Positions 1 through 7,802 of a stretch of 64,000 bases of DNA are shown here, piece after piece (the stretch's first letter is position 1; every line of letters begins with the position of its first letter). The notes under the pieces are model-generated. The model made no database searches, was not told where the DNA came from, and worked only from the letters and a program-made list of their open reading frames with translations. The stretch is from Roseateles subflavus (GTDB taxonomy: Bacteria; Pseudomonadota; Gammaproteobacteria; Burkholderiales; Burkholderiaceae_C). A program made the position numbers and the translations under genes. The stretch spans positions 45,941-109,940 of the forward strand of contig NZ_JASVDS010000009.1 of assembly GCF_030285365.1 (NCBI RefSeq), in the 5' to 3' direction.

Positions 1-1
1 G

Positions 2-439
2 GCCGCGCTGGACGGCCAGGACCTGCGCATCGGTATCGTGCAGGCCCGCTTCAACGAGACCCTGACCAACACCCTCGCCCAGCATTGCCTGGACGCCCTG
101 GCCGCCATGGGCGTGCCGAGCCATCAGATCCGCCACGTCACCGTGCCGGGCGCCCTGGAGGTGCCGGTCGCCCTGCAGACCATGGCCGACAGCGAGCGCT
201 ACGACGCCCTGATCGCGCTGGGCTGCATCATCCGCGGTGAAACCTACCACTTCGAGCTGGTGGCCAACGAAAGCGGCGCCGGGGTCACCCGCGTGTCGCT
301 GGACGCCAACCTGCCCGTCGCCAATGCCATCCTCACGGTCGAGGACGAAGCCCAGGCCTGGGCCCGTGCCGCCGAGAAGGGCGCCGACGCCGCCCGCGTC
401 GCCGTCGAGATGGCCCATCTTTTGAAAGCCCTGCAGTGA
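2..439 (+). CDS. ribH: 6,7-dimethyl-8-ribityllumazine synthase, 5' truncated
   Basis: Penultimate step of riboflavin synthesis: condenses 5-amino-6-ribitylaminouracil with dihydroxybutanone phosphate in the cytosol. The window opens inside the gene, so the visible frame of 145 residues begins at [18 protein letters not shown] and lacks the first residues. Family hallmarks seen are the FN substrate-site start, the PGALEVP loop, [14 protein letters not shown] with its active-site histidine, and the [14 protein letters not shown] stretch. The stop codon overlaps the region just before nusB, the usual ribH-nusB pairing of proteobacteria, so co-transcription is likely. Identification is secure; only the true start is outside the window. 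Confidence 0.96.
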   Translation, partial: AALDGQDLRIGIVQARFNETLTNTLAQHCLDALAAMGVPSHQIRHVTVPGALEVPVALQTMADSERYDALIALGCIIRGETYHFELVANESGAGVTRVSLDANLPVANAILTVEDEAQAWARAAEKGADAARVAVEMAHLLKALQ

Positions 440-441
440 GC

Positions 442-963
442 ATGAACGACAAGACCAACACCCCCACTGCTCCCAAGACCGCCGGCAAGCCCGCGGCCAA
501 GCCGGGCGTCAAGCGCGCCGGCGCGAAGTCGGCCCGCCGCCGCTCGCGTGAGTTCGCGCTGCAGGCGCTGTACCAATGGCTCGTGACGGGTGACGAGCCC
601 GCCGCCATCGAGACTCACATGCGCGAGCAGCAGGGTTTCGAGAAGTGCGACAAGGCCCATTTCGACGCCTTGTTCAACGGCGGCGTGCATGAGGCCTCCG
701 ACCTCGATGCCGTGCTGGCCCGCCACGTGGACCGCAAGACGACCGAGCTGTCGCCCATCGAGCACGGCATCCTCATGATCGGGGCCTACGAGCTCAAGCA
801 CTGCGTCGACATCCCCTACAAGGTGGCGATCAACGAAGCCGTGGAACTGGCCAAGTCCTTCGGCGGCACCGACGGCCACAAGTACGTCAACGGCGTGCTG
901 GACCGCGCGGCCGAGGACCTCCGTCCGCTCGAAGTGCAGGCCCAGCGCAAGCCGGCCCGCTGA
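442..963 (+). CDS. nusB: transcription antitermination factor NusB
   Basis: NusB binds boxA RNA with NusE (S10) and supports antitermination of rRNA operons. The 173-residue product has a basic, Lys/Ala/Pro-rich tail (about residues 1-35) before the helical NusB fold, which starts near RRRSREFALQALYQW and ends with the conserved KVAINEAVELAKSFGG and YVNGVLDRA segments. A GTG at 436 overlaps the ribH stop in the same frame; the ATG at 442 is preferred because the protein then begins with an ordinary Met and the GTG adds only two residues. Position directly after ribH is typical. The basic N-terminal tail is longer than in the E. coli protein. Confidence 0.95.
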   Translation: MNDKTNTPTAPKTAGKPAAKPGVKRAGAKSARRRSREFALQALYQWLVTGDEPAAIETHMREQQGFEKCDKAHFDALFNGGVHEASDLDAVLARHVDRKTTELSPIEHGILMIGAYELKHCVDIPYKVAINEAVELAKSFGGTDGHKYVNGVLDRAAEDLRPLEVQAQRKPAR

Positions 964-996
964 GTCGCGGCCCGCTCCCCCTCTGCCCCCACCCGG

Positions 997-2193
997 ATGA
1001 AGCTGGCCCAACGACTGGATCGGATCGATCCCTTCTACGTCATGGAATGCGCCAAGGCGGCCGATGAGCTGGCCCGCACGGCGCTGTGCGATCCTGCCCG
1101 GGGCGGGCGACGCATGATTTACCTGAACATCGGCGAGCCGGACTTCGGCGCCAGCCCCGCCGTGGCCGAGGCCGCCGCGCGCTGCATCGCCGAGGGGCGC
1201 ACGCAGTACACGGCGTCAGCGGGTCTGCCGGCGCTTCGCGAGGCCATCAGCCGCTGGTACGGCAGCCATTTCGGACTGGACGTCCCCGCGGCCCGCATCG
1301 TGATCACGGCGGGTGCGTCGGCCGCGCTGCAGCTGGCCTGCCTGGCGCTGTTCGAGCGCGGCGACCAGGTGCTCATGCCCGACCCGAGCTATCCCTGCAA
1401 CCGGCATTTCGTGGCCGCGGCCGATGCCGAGGCGGTGCTGCTCCCGGCGACCGCCGAGCAGCGCTTCCAGCCCAGCTGCGCCCAGGTCGAGGCGGCCTGG
1501 ACAGCGCACACGCGCGCCGTGCTCCTGGCCTCGCCCAGCAACCCCACGGGGACCTCCATCGAGCCGGGCGAGCTGGCCCGCATCGTCGCGGCGGTGCGGC
1601 AGCGAGGCGGGCTCACGCTGATCGACGAGATCTACCTCGGGCTGTCCTTCGATGCCACCTTCGGGCACAGTGCGCTCGCGCTGGGCGATGACGTCATCTC
1701 GATCAACAGCTTCTCGAAGTACTTCGGCATGACCGGCTGGCGCCTGGGCTGGCTGGTGCTGCCGCCCGCGCTGGTGGGCCCTGTCGAGAAGCTCGCGCAG
1801 AACCTCTTCATCTGTCCGTCCAGCATCGCACAGCATGCGGCACTGGCCTGCTTCAAGGCGGCCTCGCTGGCCGAGTACGAGCGCCGCCGCGCCGTGCTCC
1901 GGGCCCGCCGCGACCGCCTCGTGCCGGCCCTGCAGGCGCTGGGCTTCGGCGTGCCCGTCGTGCCGGATGGCGCGTTCTACATCTGGCTGGATGTTTCGGC
2001 CTTCACCGACAATGCCTGGGACTTCAGCTTCGAGCTGATGCAGCGCGCCCAGATCGCCCTCACACCCGGGCGTGACTTCGGCCCCGCCCTGGCGTCGCGG
2101 TTCCTGCGCCTGTCCTTTGCCAGCAGCGACGAGGACCTGGACGAAGCCGTGCGCCGCCTGGCCACGCTGCTGCCTGCGCTGCGCCGCGCCTGA
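997..2193 (+). CDS. pyridoxal-phosphate-dependent aminotransferase, class I/II
   Basis: Fold-type I aminotransferase of 398 residues, close in layout to the aspartate/alanine aminotransferase group. Seen are YLNIGEPDFG near the N terminus, the ASPSNPTGT substrate loop, DEIYLGLSF, and the PLP lysine Lys241 within SINSFSKYFGMTGWRLGW; a conserved C-terminal arginine lies in SRFLRLSF. The amino donor and acceptor cannot be told from sequence. It sits 33 bases after nusB and 5 bases before ybgC, so it may share their transcript. The class assignment is firm, the exact substrate is not. Confidence 0.9.
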   Translation: MKLAQRLDRIDPFYVMECAKAADELARTALCDPARGGRRMIYLNIGEPDFGASPAVAEAAARCIAEGRTQYTASAGLPALREAISRWYGSHFGLDVPAARIVITAGASAALQLACLALFERGDQVLMPDPSYPCNRHFVAAADAEAVLLPATAEQRFQPSCAQVEAAWTAHTRAVLLASPSNPTGTSIEPGELARIVAAVRQRGGLTLIDEIYLGLSFDATFGHSALALGDDVISINSFSKYFGMTGWRLGWLVLPPALVGPVEKLAQNLFICPSSIAQHAALACFKAASLAEYERRRAVLRARRDRLVPALQALGFGVPVVPDGAFYIWLDVSAFTDNAWDFSFELMQRAQIALTPGRDFGPALASRFLRLSFASSDEDLDEAVRRLATLLPALRRA

Positions 2194-2198
2194 CCACC

Positions 2199-2627
2199 AT
2201 GACGCCTCGGGACGCACCGTTCAGCCTGGGCCTGCGGGTCTACTGGGAAGACACCGACGCCGGTGGCGTCGTGTTCTATGCCAACTACCTGAAGTTCTTC
2301 GAACGAGCCCGCACCGAGTGGCTGCGCGAACTGGGCTTCAGCCAGGAGCACATGCGCCAGGCGCAGGGCCGCATGTTCGTGGTCAGCCGCACCGCCGTGA
2401 ACTACCTCGCCCCGGCCCGGCTGGACGACTGGATCACCGTCACGGTCGAGCTGCGCGAGCAGGGCCGGGCCAGCATGACCTTGTTCCAGCAGGCCTGGCG
2501 TGACGGACAGTTACTCGCCGACGGCGAAATCCGCATAGGCTCCGTGGACGCCGCCAGCTTCCGGCCGGCCCGCATGCCCGAGGCGCTGCTCCAGCGGCTC
2601 GCCCCCCTTTCCCGACCGGCGGCCTGA
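2199..2627 (+). CDS. ybgC: acyl-CoA thioesterase YbgC of the Tol-Pal locus
   Basis: Hot-dog-fold thioesterase (142 residues) of the 4-hydroxybenzoyl-CoA thioesterase type, classically the first gene of the tol-pal locus. The signature YWEDTDAGGVVFYANYLKFF lies at residues 15-34 with the probable catalytic Asp20, followed by ERARTEWLRELGF. Start ATG lies 5 bases after the aminotransferase stop. In E. coli the family hydrolyses short acyl-CoAs and associates with phospholipid synthesis enzymes; that role here is by homology. It is followed 61 bases on by tolQ, supporting the assignment. Confidence 0.93.
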   Translation: MTPRDAPFSLGLRVYWEDTDAGGVVFYANYLKFFERARTEWLRELGFSQEHMRQAQGRMFVVSRTAVNYLAPARLDDWITVTVELREQGRASMTLFQQAWRDGQLLADGEIRIGSVDAASFRPARMPEALLQRLAPLSRPAA

Positions 2628-2688
2628 GGCCATCACCGCGTCCTTCCCGCATCATTCACGTGTGCCTGCCGCGCCAGAACGACCCGAG

Positions 2689-3384
2689 ATGAACCAAGAC
2701 CTTTCCATCTTCACCCTCATCGCCAACGCCAGCTTCGTGGTCAAGCTGGTGATCGGTGCCCTGCTGACCGTCTCCCTGGCCAGCTGGAGCGTGATCTTCT
2801 CCAAGTTCATCTCGCTGGGGCGCGTGAAGTCCAGCAACGAGGCCTTCGAGCAGGAATTCTGGTCCGGCAAGAACCTCAACGACCTCTTCAACAGCGTCTC
2901 CAGCAAGAGCGACGGCGCGCCGCTGGAGCGCATCTTCGCGTCCGGCATGCGCGAGTTCCTCAAGCTGCGCGAGCGCCGCGTGTCCGAACCCAGCGCCCTG
3001 CTGGACGGCGCCCGCCGCGCCATGCGGGCCAGCTTCCAGCGCGAGCTCGACGCCATGGAGTCGCACCTGTCCTTCCTGGCCTCGGTGGGCTCCGTCTCGC
3101 CCTATGTGGGCCTGTTCGGCACCATCTGGGGGATCATGCACGCCTTCGTGGGCCTCTCGAACCTGCAGCAGGTGACGCTGGCGACCGTGGCCCCGGGCAT
3201 TGCCGAGGCCCTGGTGGCCACGGCCATCGGTCTCTTCGCGGCGATCCCCGCTGTGCTGGCCTACAACCGCTTCGCGCGCCAGATCGACCGCTCGGCCATC
3301 ACGCTGGAGACCTTCATCGAGGAGTTCTCCAACATCCTGCAGCGCAACGCCGGCACCCCGGCCGCCGCCCCCACCACCCGCTGA
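2689..3384 (+). CDS. tolQ: Tol-Pal system proton channel subunit TolQ
   Basis: Inner-membrane stator subunit of the Tol machine that uses the proton motive force for outer-membrane constriction at division. The product of 231 residues has a first membrane segment at about 15-35 and the two conserved C-terminal segments around SVSPYVGLFGTIWGIMHAF and ATAIGLFAAIPAVLAYN, the MotA/TolQ/ExbB signature. The ATG at 2689 is chosen over an in-frame GTG at 2662 because it gives the normal MNQDLSIFTLI start. tolR follows after 6 bases. Assignment as TolQ rather than ExbB rests on ybgC upstream and tolA downstream. Confidence 0.96.
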   Translation: MNQDLSIFTLIANASFVVKLVIGALLTVSLASWSVIFSKFISLGRVKSSNEAFEQEFWSGKNLNDLFNSVSSKSDGAPLERIFASGMREFLKLRERRVSEPSALLDGARRAMRASFQRELDAMESHLSFLASVGSVSPYVGLFGTIWGIMHAFVGLSNLQQVTLATVAPGIAEALVATAIGLFAAIPAVLAYNRFARQIDRSAITLETFIEEFSNILQRNAGTPAAAPTTR

Positions 3385-3390
3385 TCCACC

Positions 3391-3834
3391 ATGGCTGCCC
3401 TCGCCTCCCGCGGCCGCGGACGCCGCCGCACCATCAACGAGATCAACATGGTGCCCTTCATCGACGTGATGCTGGTGCTCCTGATCATCTTCATGGTCAG
3501 CGCCCCGTTGATCACGACGGGCCTCGTCGACCTGCCCAGCGTGGGCAAGAGCCGCCAGCAACCGGACCACGTCATCCACGTCGTGGTGGGCCCGGACGAG
3601 AAGCTCAAGTTCAAGCTCGACAAGTCGGAACCCGAGCCCACCACACTCAAGGACCTGCCGATGCAGGTCAAGCGCGCGCAGGCCGGCGACGCCAGCACGC
3701 CCGTCGTGATCTCGGCGGACCGCAACGTGAAGTACGAGGCCGTGGTCAAGGTCATGGACAGCCTGCAGAGTGCGGGCATCCAGCGCGTGGGCCTGGCCGT
3801 GAAGAGCGGCGCGTCCGCTGAAGCCAGCCGCTGA
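3391..3834 (+). CDS. tolR: Tol-Pal system protein TolR
   Basis: TolR (147 residues) is the partner of TolQ in the proton channel. After a basic start (GRGRRRTINEINMVPFIDVMLVLLI) a single transmembrane helix spans about residues 22-43; the Asp of PFIDVMLVLL is the conserved protonatable residue of the ExbD/TolR family. The rest is a periplasmic domain that binds peptidoglycan in characterised homologues. It follows tolQ by 6 bases and precedes tolA by 5, giving a compact tolQRA transcript. Confidence 0.95.
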   Translation: MAALASRGRGRRRTINEINMVPFIDVMLVLLIIFMVSAPLITTGLVDLPSVGKSRQQPDHVIHVVVGPDEKLKFKLDKSEPEPTTLKDLPMQVKRAQAGDASTPVVISADRNVKYEAVVKVMDSLQSAGIQRVGLAVKSGASAEASR

Positions 3835-3839
3835 GCATC

Positions 3840-4724
3840 ATGAGCGCGAGCACCCTGAGCGCCGATCGCCTGCGCCCGCCGCCGGCGCCCGCCCTGGGCC
3901 GTGGCTTCGGCCTGGCCCTGCTGGCGCACGCCCTGCTGGTGCTGGGCCTGAGCCTGGGCGTGCAGTGGCACACCCAGACGGAGCCCGCCTTCGAGGCCGA
4001 GCTGTGGTCCCTCGTGCCCCAGGCCGCGGCACCGCGCCTGCAGGAGCCGGAGCCCCAGCCCGAGCCCGAGCAGCCCAAGGCCAAGACGCCGCCGCCGGTG
4101 CCCGAGGCGCAGCCGGACCAGCGCGAGGCGGACATCGCCATCGCCAAGGAGAAGAAGCGCAAGGAAGACGAGCGCCGCCAGGCCGAGCTCGAGCAGCAGC
4201 GCAAGAAGGAGCTCGATCGCCAGAAGGAGCTCGAGAAGGAAAAGGAGCGCGAGAAGCTCAAGGACCTGGAACGCCAGAAGAAGGAAGACCAGGCCAAGCA
4301 GGACAAGCTCGAGAAGCAGAAGCAGGAGAAGGCCGCCAAGGAGGCGCAGGCCAAGCTCGATGCGCTGCGCAAGCAGAACCTGGAACGCATGATGGGCATG
4401 GCGGGCGCTACCGGTTCCCCCGGCAGCACGGGCACGGCCCAGCAGAGCTCGGGCCCATCGGCCACCTATGGCGGGCGCATCAAGGCGGCCATCCGCCCGA
4501 ACATCATCTACACCGTCAGTGGTGCGGCCAATCCGCAGGCCGAGGTCGAGGTGCGCTGCGCCCCGGACGGCAAGATCATCAGCAGCCGCCTGACCAAGCC
4601 CAGCGGCGATGCCGACTGGGACCGCGCGGTGCTGCGCGCCATCGAGCGCACGGACCGCCTGCCCCGGGACACCGACGGCCGCGTGCCGCCGGTGCTCGTG
4701 ATCAGCTTCAAGCCGAACGACTGA
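3840..4724 (+). CDS. tolA: cell envelope integrity protein TolA
   Basis: TolA (294 residues) links the TolQR motor to TolB and Pal across the periplasm. An N-terminal membrane anchor (about residues 20-40, GFGLALLAHALLVLGLSLG) is followed by a Pro/Glu stretch, a long charged Lys/Glu/Arg-rich helix (about 100-185) and a TonB-like C-terminal domain (about 205-294) with ending VLVISFKPND. Its last 17 bases overlap the end of the convergent doxX gene. tolB, pal and cpoB, which usually follow, are absent, so the Tol locus is split in this genome. Confidence 0.94.
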   Translation: MSASTLSADRLRPPPAPALGRGFGLALLAHALLVLGLSLGVQWHTQTEPAFEAELWSLVPQAAAPRLQEPEPQPEPEQPKAKTPPPVPEAQPDQREADIAIAKEKKRKEDERRQAELEQQRKKELDRQKELEKEKEREKLKDLERQKKEDQAKQDKLEKQKQEKAAKEAQAKLDALRKQNLERMMGMAGATGSPGSTGTAQQSSGPSATYGGRIKAAIRPNIIYTVSGAANPQAEVEVRCAPDGKIISSRLTKPSGDADWDRAVLRAIERTDRLPRDTDGRVPPVLVISFKPND

Positions 4725-5226
4725 GACACACCTGCCAGCGGGGCTGCAGTGCCTGGTCCAGCGAGATCCGGCCTGCGCCCCACAGCAGCACCGCCACCAG
4801 CAGGCTGCCCCACCATTCGTGCCCGGCCAGCGCAGCCGGCGCAATCTCGGCCAGGCTCAGCACGGCCATGACGTTCACCACGGACAAGCCCGCGGCAGCG
4901 AAGCGGGTGGCCAGCCCCAGCAGCAGCAGCGGCGGCAGCAGCAGTTCGCCCGCCGTGCCGGCATACGCCGCGAGGACCGGCGGCAACAGCGGCACCTGGT
5001 ACTCCTCCTGGAACAAGGCCAGCGTGGTGTCCCAGTCCCGCAGCTTGGTCAGCCCGGAGAGAAAGAACACCCGCGCCACATAGACGCGCGCCGCGAGCAG
5101 CGCCAGCGACTGCCCCCAGCGGAACAGGGGCGCCGGCCAGGGTTCATGGGGCGTGGCGGCCTCAGTCCCGGCGTGACAGGCCGTGGCGCCCAGGCGGCGC
5201 AGAAGATTCATCGAGGTGGACGTCAT
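4708..5226 (-). CDS. bufD: DoxX-family membrane protein of the bufferin locus
   Basis: DoxX-family integral membrane protein, 172 residues, with about four hydrophobic segments. The family signature ARVFFLSGLTKLRDWDTTLALFQEEY follows the first of them, and AGTAGELLLPPLLLLGLATR is also seen. The ATG at 5226 is chosen because GAAGGA stands 6-11 bases upstream; an in-frame ATG ten codons earlier lacks this. The start overlaps the end of bufC by 65 bases, so the genes are probably translationally coupled. DoxX proteins are regular members of DUF2282-DUF692-DUF2063 operons; their precise task is not established. The gene name follows that locus and is inferred from context. Confidence 0.85.
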   Translation of the reverse strand: MTSTSMNLLRRLGATACHAGTEAATPHEPWPAPLFRWGQSLALLAARVYVARVFFLSGLTKLRDWDTTLALFQEEYQVPLLPPVLAAYAGTAGELLLPPLLLLGLATRFAAAGLSVVNVMAVLSLAEIAPAALAGHEWWGSLLVAVLLWGAGRISLDQALQPRWQVCLSRSA

Positions 5227-6385
5227 GGGTTTCCTTCGCACCGCCCGCCGCGTCAAGGGGCAGGACGGCTGTCAGCCATTGCTCTTGCAGCGCCTGTTGC
5301 AGGAAGACGGTGAAGTCCCAGGCCACCTCGGCCGACACCGGGGCGTCCCCGTCAGGAAGACCCGTCGATGCCGCCAGGGCCGCTTCCAGGGAATGGCCGG
5401 CCAGCGCGCTGCGCATGAAGGCAGCCGGAGCCGCCTTCAACTGAGTCGCCTGGCCTCGCCAATCCTTACGCCAGACGAGGACGGTGAACGCTGCACGGCC
5501 CTGCACCGCCCCCTCCTCCAGCGCTGACGGCGCCGTGGACGACGCACCGGGCAGCGGCTGCGCGCTTCCAGCCTGCGCGCCAGACGGCGCATGCACGGTG
5601 ACCACGGGTGGCGTGCGCCATGCACGGTGCCCCTCCAGCGCCTCGAGCGTTTCGCCGGGGAGCTCCAGCAGCACGAGCCCCGGACGGAACGCGAGGCCCA
5701 GCGTGGAAGGATCGCCATGGAGGCGGTTCAGGGAGTCGGTGTCGAGCACGGCACCTGCCGCCCGCTCGGCCTCGTGAATCGCCCATTCGAAGGCAGCAAC
5801 GCCGGCCAGCCCCTCATCAGCCGTCTCGCGCAGGAAGGCCGGCAACGTCGCCCCCCAGGTGCCGAGGTCGCCCCCCGCAGGCGGGCACTGGCGCCAGAAG
5901 GCCCAGGCCAGGCTGGCGAACTGCGGCCCCAGCAGCGACTCAAGATGCGGAAAGGCGCCCGCCAAGGCGCGCGCCGACAAGGCGATGGCGTTGCCTCGGT
6001 AGGCCTCCAGGCCGGCTGCCAGGGCAGGCCCTGGCGCGCCTGCCGGGGGCAGATCTACCGGGCCCAGATCGCCCCCGGAGGGCACGGCCGCCGCCAGCAC
6101 GCCTCGCAGGCCAAGCCGGTGCAGGATCGCGGTGTGCGAGGCCTCGTGACGGCCACCGGCGCCCTGCGCGGGCGCGACGCTCCGCACATCGCCTGACACG
6201 GCGTCCGCTCCGGCGCCCGACCCAGCGCCCAGCGGATCGATGGGGGCGTCGTCCGGCCCCCTTCCCGACGCGCTTCCCGAGGCGCTCCCCGAGGCGCCTC
6301 CCGAGCATCGTCCCGGCTCACGGCCAAGCAGTGCCAACAGCAGGGCCTCCTGACGCTGCCTTTCAGACGCCGCCATGCCGGACAC
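5162..6385 (-). CDS. bufC: DUF2063 (HvfC/BufC family) RiPP maturation partner
   Basis: The protein (407 residues) matches the DUF2063 family, partners of DUF692 enzymes that help deliver the precursor peptide. Recognised parts are ERQRQEALLLALLG at the start, then LAAGLEAYRGNAIALSARAL, AFPHLESLLGPQFASLAWAF and LGTWGATLPAFLRE, with a variable C-terminal half. Unusual is a spacer of about 95 residues, rich in Gly, Ala, Ser and Pro, between the first helix and the AYRGN motif; its DNA (about 6255-6320) has repeated gaggcgc/ccc units. The start lies within the last 23 bases of bufB. An alternative start is the ATG three codons later. Confidence 0.85.
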   Translation of the reverse strand: MSGMAASERQRQEALLLALLGREPGRCSGGASGSASGSASGRGPDDAPIDPLGAGSGAGADAVSGDVRSVAPAQGAGGRHEASHTAILHRLGLRGVLAAAVPSGGDLGPVDLPPAGAPGPALAAGLEAYRGNAIALSARALAGAFPHLESLLGPQFASLAWAFWRQCPPAGGDLGTWGATLPAFLRETADEGLAGVAAFEWAIHEAERAAGAVLDTDSLNRLHGDPSTLGLAFRPGLVLLELPGETLEALEGHRAWRTPPVVTVHAPSGAQAGSAQPLPGASSTAPSALEEGAVQGRAAFTVLVWRKDWRGQATQLKAAPAAFMRSALAGHSLEAALAASTGLPDGDAPVSAEVAWDFTVFLQQALQEQWLTAVLPLDAAGGAKETHDVHLDESSAPPGRHGLSRRD

Positions 6386-7367
6386 CCTGAGAGAGCGGAA
6401 TCCCGATCACCGCATGCGCCAGGCGGTCGGCCTTGCGCGCCTCGGCCAGCAGCACGGGAAATGGCGGCAGCCGGGTGTCCCACTCGATGAGCGTCGGCAC
6501 CGCGCCGAAGCGACCGAGCGCATGGACATAGAGCGCCCAGACGGCCTCGGACACCGGGTCGCCGTGGTCATCGACGGTCAGCCCCTGCTGTGCACTGTGC
6601 CCGGCCAGGTGAATCTCGCCGGGCACCGTGTGCAGGGCGTCCACCCAGCTCATGGCGTCGGCCAGGGCCCGGGCGGCGTCACCGGCATGCCGGTTCAGGG
6701 CATTCACGAGGAGGTTGTTCAGGTCCAGCAGCAGGCCGCAGCCGCTTCGCTGGCACAGGGCGTCGAGGAACTCGGTTTCAGCCAGAGGCTCCTCGGCCGG
6801 ATCGAGATGCCAGGCCAGGTAGGCGCTGAGGTTCTCGACCAGCAAGGGCTGGCGCAGGGCGTCCTGGGCCTGCTGGACGTTGGCCACCATCAGGGCCAGC
6901 GAAGCGGCGCCGAAGGCCACGGGCAGGAGGTCCGCGCCATGCACGACGGTGCCGTCGAGCGGAACGCGGGCGAAGCTGGCGTGGTCCGAGACACGCACCG
7001 GCTGCACCTGGGCGGCCAGCTGCGCCAGCTGCGCCAGATGCCGCGAGTCCAGCCCGCAGGCCGAGCCCAGGGACAGGCCGACACCATGCAGGCTGACCGG
7101 GTAGTGCTCGCGGGCATGAAGCAGGGCCTGGCGGGCGGCACCACCAGGCTGGAAGTAGTTCTCCGAATGCACCTCGATGAAGGGCAGGCGGGGCCGCTCC
7201 TCCAGCAAGGCCGCCTCATGGCCGTGGCGCCAGCCGATGCCGCACAGCAGCGGCGGTCCCGGCGCCCTGTCTAGCGCCATATCCGGCGCCATATCCAGCG
7301 CCATCGTCGGTGGCCCATCTGGGGCTTCATCCAACGCCACTTCCGGCAGCGCACCCCGCAGGCGCAC
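6363..7367 (-). CDS. bufB: DUF692 multinuclear non-heme iron oxidase, bufferin maturase
   Basis: TIM-barrel DUF692 (MNIO) enzyme, 334 residues. Candidate iron ligands are visible in FIEVHSENYF, SLHGVGLSLG, VSDHASF, LLVENLSAYL, LLLDLNNLLVN, EIHLAGHS and VDDHGDPV, all typical of the family. MNIO enzymes oxidise cysteines of small precursor peptides; here the substrate is presumably the adjacent DUF2282 peptide. The GTG at 7367 lies 3 bases after bufA; the first 35 residues include a repetitive MALDMAPDMALD element outside the barrel, so translation might instead begin at an ATG inside it (near 7304). Family assignment is firm; the start is uncertain. Confidence 0.9.
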   Translation of the reverse strand: MRLRGALPEVALDEAPDGPPTMALDMAPDMALDRAPGPPLLCGIGWRHGHEAALLEERPRLPFIEVHSENYFQPGGAARQALLHAREHYPVSLHGVGLSLGSACGLDSRHLAQLAQLAAQVQPVRVSDHASFARVPLDGTVVHGADLLPVAFGAASLALMVANVQQAQDALRQPLLVENLSAYLAWHLDPAEEPLAETEFLDALCQRSGCGLLLDLNNLLVNALNRHAGDAARALADAMSWVDALHTVPGEIHLAGHSAQQGLTVDDHGDPVSEAVWALYVHALGRFGAVPTLIEWDTRLPPFPVLLAEARKADRLAHAVIGIPLSQGVRHGGV

Positions 7368-7370
7368 GGC

Positions 7371-7646
7371 TTACTTCTTCAGCTTGGCGCGGGCTTCCTC
7401 GGTGGTCATGCCACCGTCGGCCTTGCACGAGCCCTTCGGCACATAGCGCCATTCCTCGGGGGCGTTGTTGGTGGTGGCCTGGCCTGCGCAGCTGTGGGTG
7501 CCGTTGAGGTTGGCGCAGTCGTTCTGGCCGGCCTTGGCAATGCCGTAGCACTTTTCCTTGGCGCTGTCGGCGGCCTGGGCCTGCTGGACGAGGCCCAGGG
7601 CGAGCGCGGCGGCCAGAGCGGTGCTGAGGGTCTTGTGAGTCGACAT
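7371..7646 (-). CDS. bufA: DUF2282 bufferin-type RiPP precursor, secreted
   Basis: Small periplasmic precursor of 91 residues. A Sec signal ([20 protein letters not shown], cleavage after AQA at about 25) is followed by a core with four cysteines, Cys33, Cys44, Cys53 and Cys74, in the contexts [23 protein letters not shown] and KGSCKADGG, the pattern of DUF2282 proteins. In characterised bufferins such cysteines are oxidatively modified by the DUF692 enzyme and the product binds copper; for this locus that is inferred. An AAGGAG ribosome site precedes the ATG. It heads the bufABCD transcript and faces the ECF sigma gene. Confidence 0.92.
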   Translation of the reverse strand: MSTHKTLSTALAAALALGLVQQAQAADSAKEKCYGIAKAGQNDCANLNGTHSCAGQATTNNAPEEWRYVPKGSCKADGGMTTEEARAKLKK

Positions 7647-7674
7647 GAGAGGGCTCCTTGTTGAACGTGGGGGG

Positions 7675-7684
7675 ACTGTAAAGG
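7675..7684 (-). promoter_or_regulatory. promoter-like motif upstream of bufA
   Basis: On the minus strand the sequence CCTTTACAGT ends 29 bases before the bufA start. A near match, TCCTTACACT, stands at exactly the same distance from the divergent sigma-factor start. TACAGT could serve as a -10 hexamer giving a leader of about 20 bases that keeps the AAGGAG site. No convincing -35 box was found at normal spacing. The element is supported by the symmetry only. Confidence 0.35.
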
Positions 7685-7764
7685 TTCTTGCGACGCCTCG
7701 GGCGCTGGCCGGGCCGGCGGGTCCTCTGATCGCAGGAGCCGTTGTGTCGCGGGGCTGCCGCCAG

Positions 7765-7774
7765 TCCTTACACT
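7765..7774 (+). promoter_or_regulatory. promoter-like motif upstream of the ECF sigma gene
   Basis: TCCTTACACT lies 29 bases before the sigma-factor ATG and mirrors the motif before bufA. It could be a -10 region (TACACT) or part of a site for the locus's own sigma factor, which would make the system self-amplifying. A TTGTGT at 7742-7747 lies too far upstream (21 bases) for a normal sigma-70 promoter. Confidence 0.35.
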
Positions 7775-7802
7775 GCGCGGCAAACCATTTCGCGCCCGCC
7801 TC

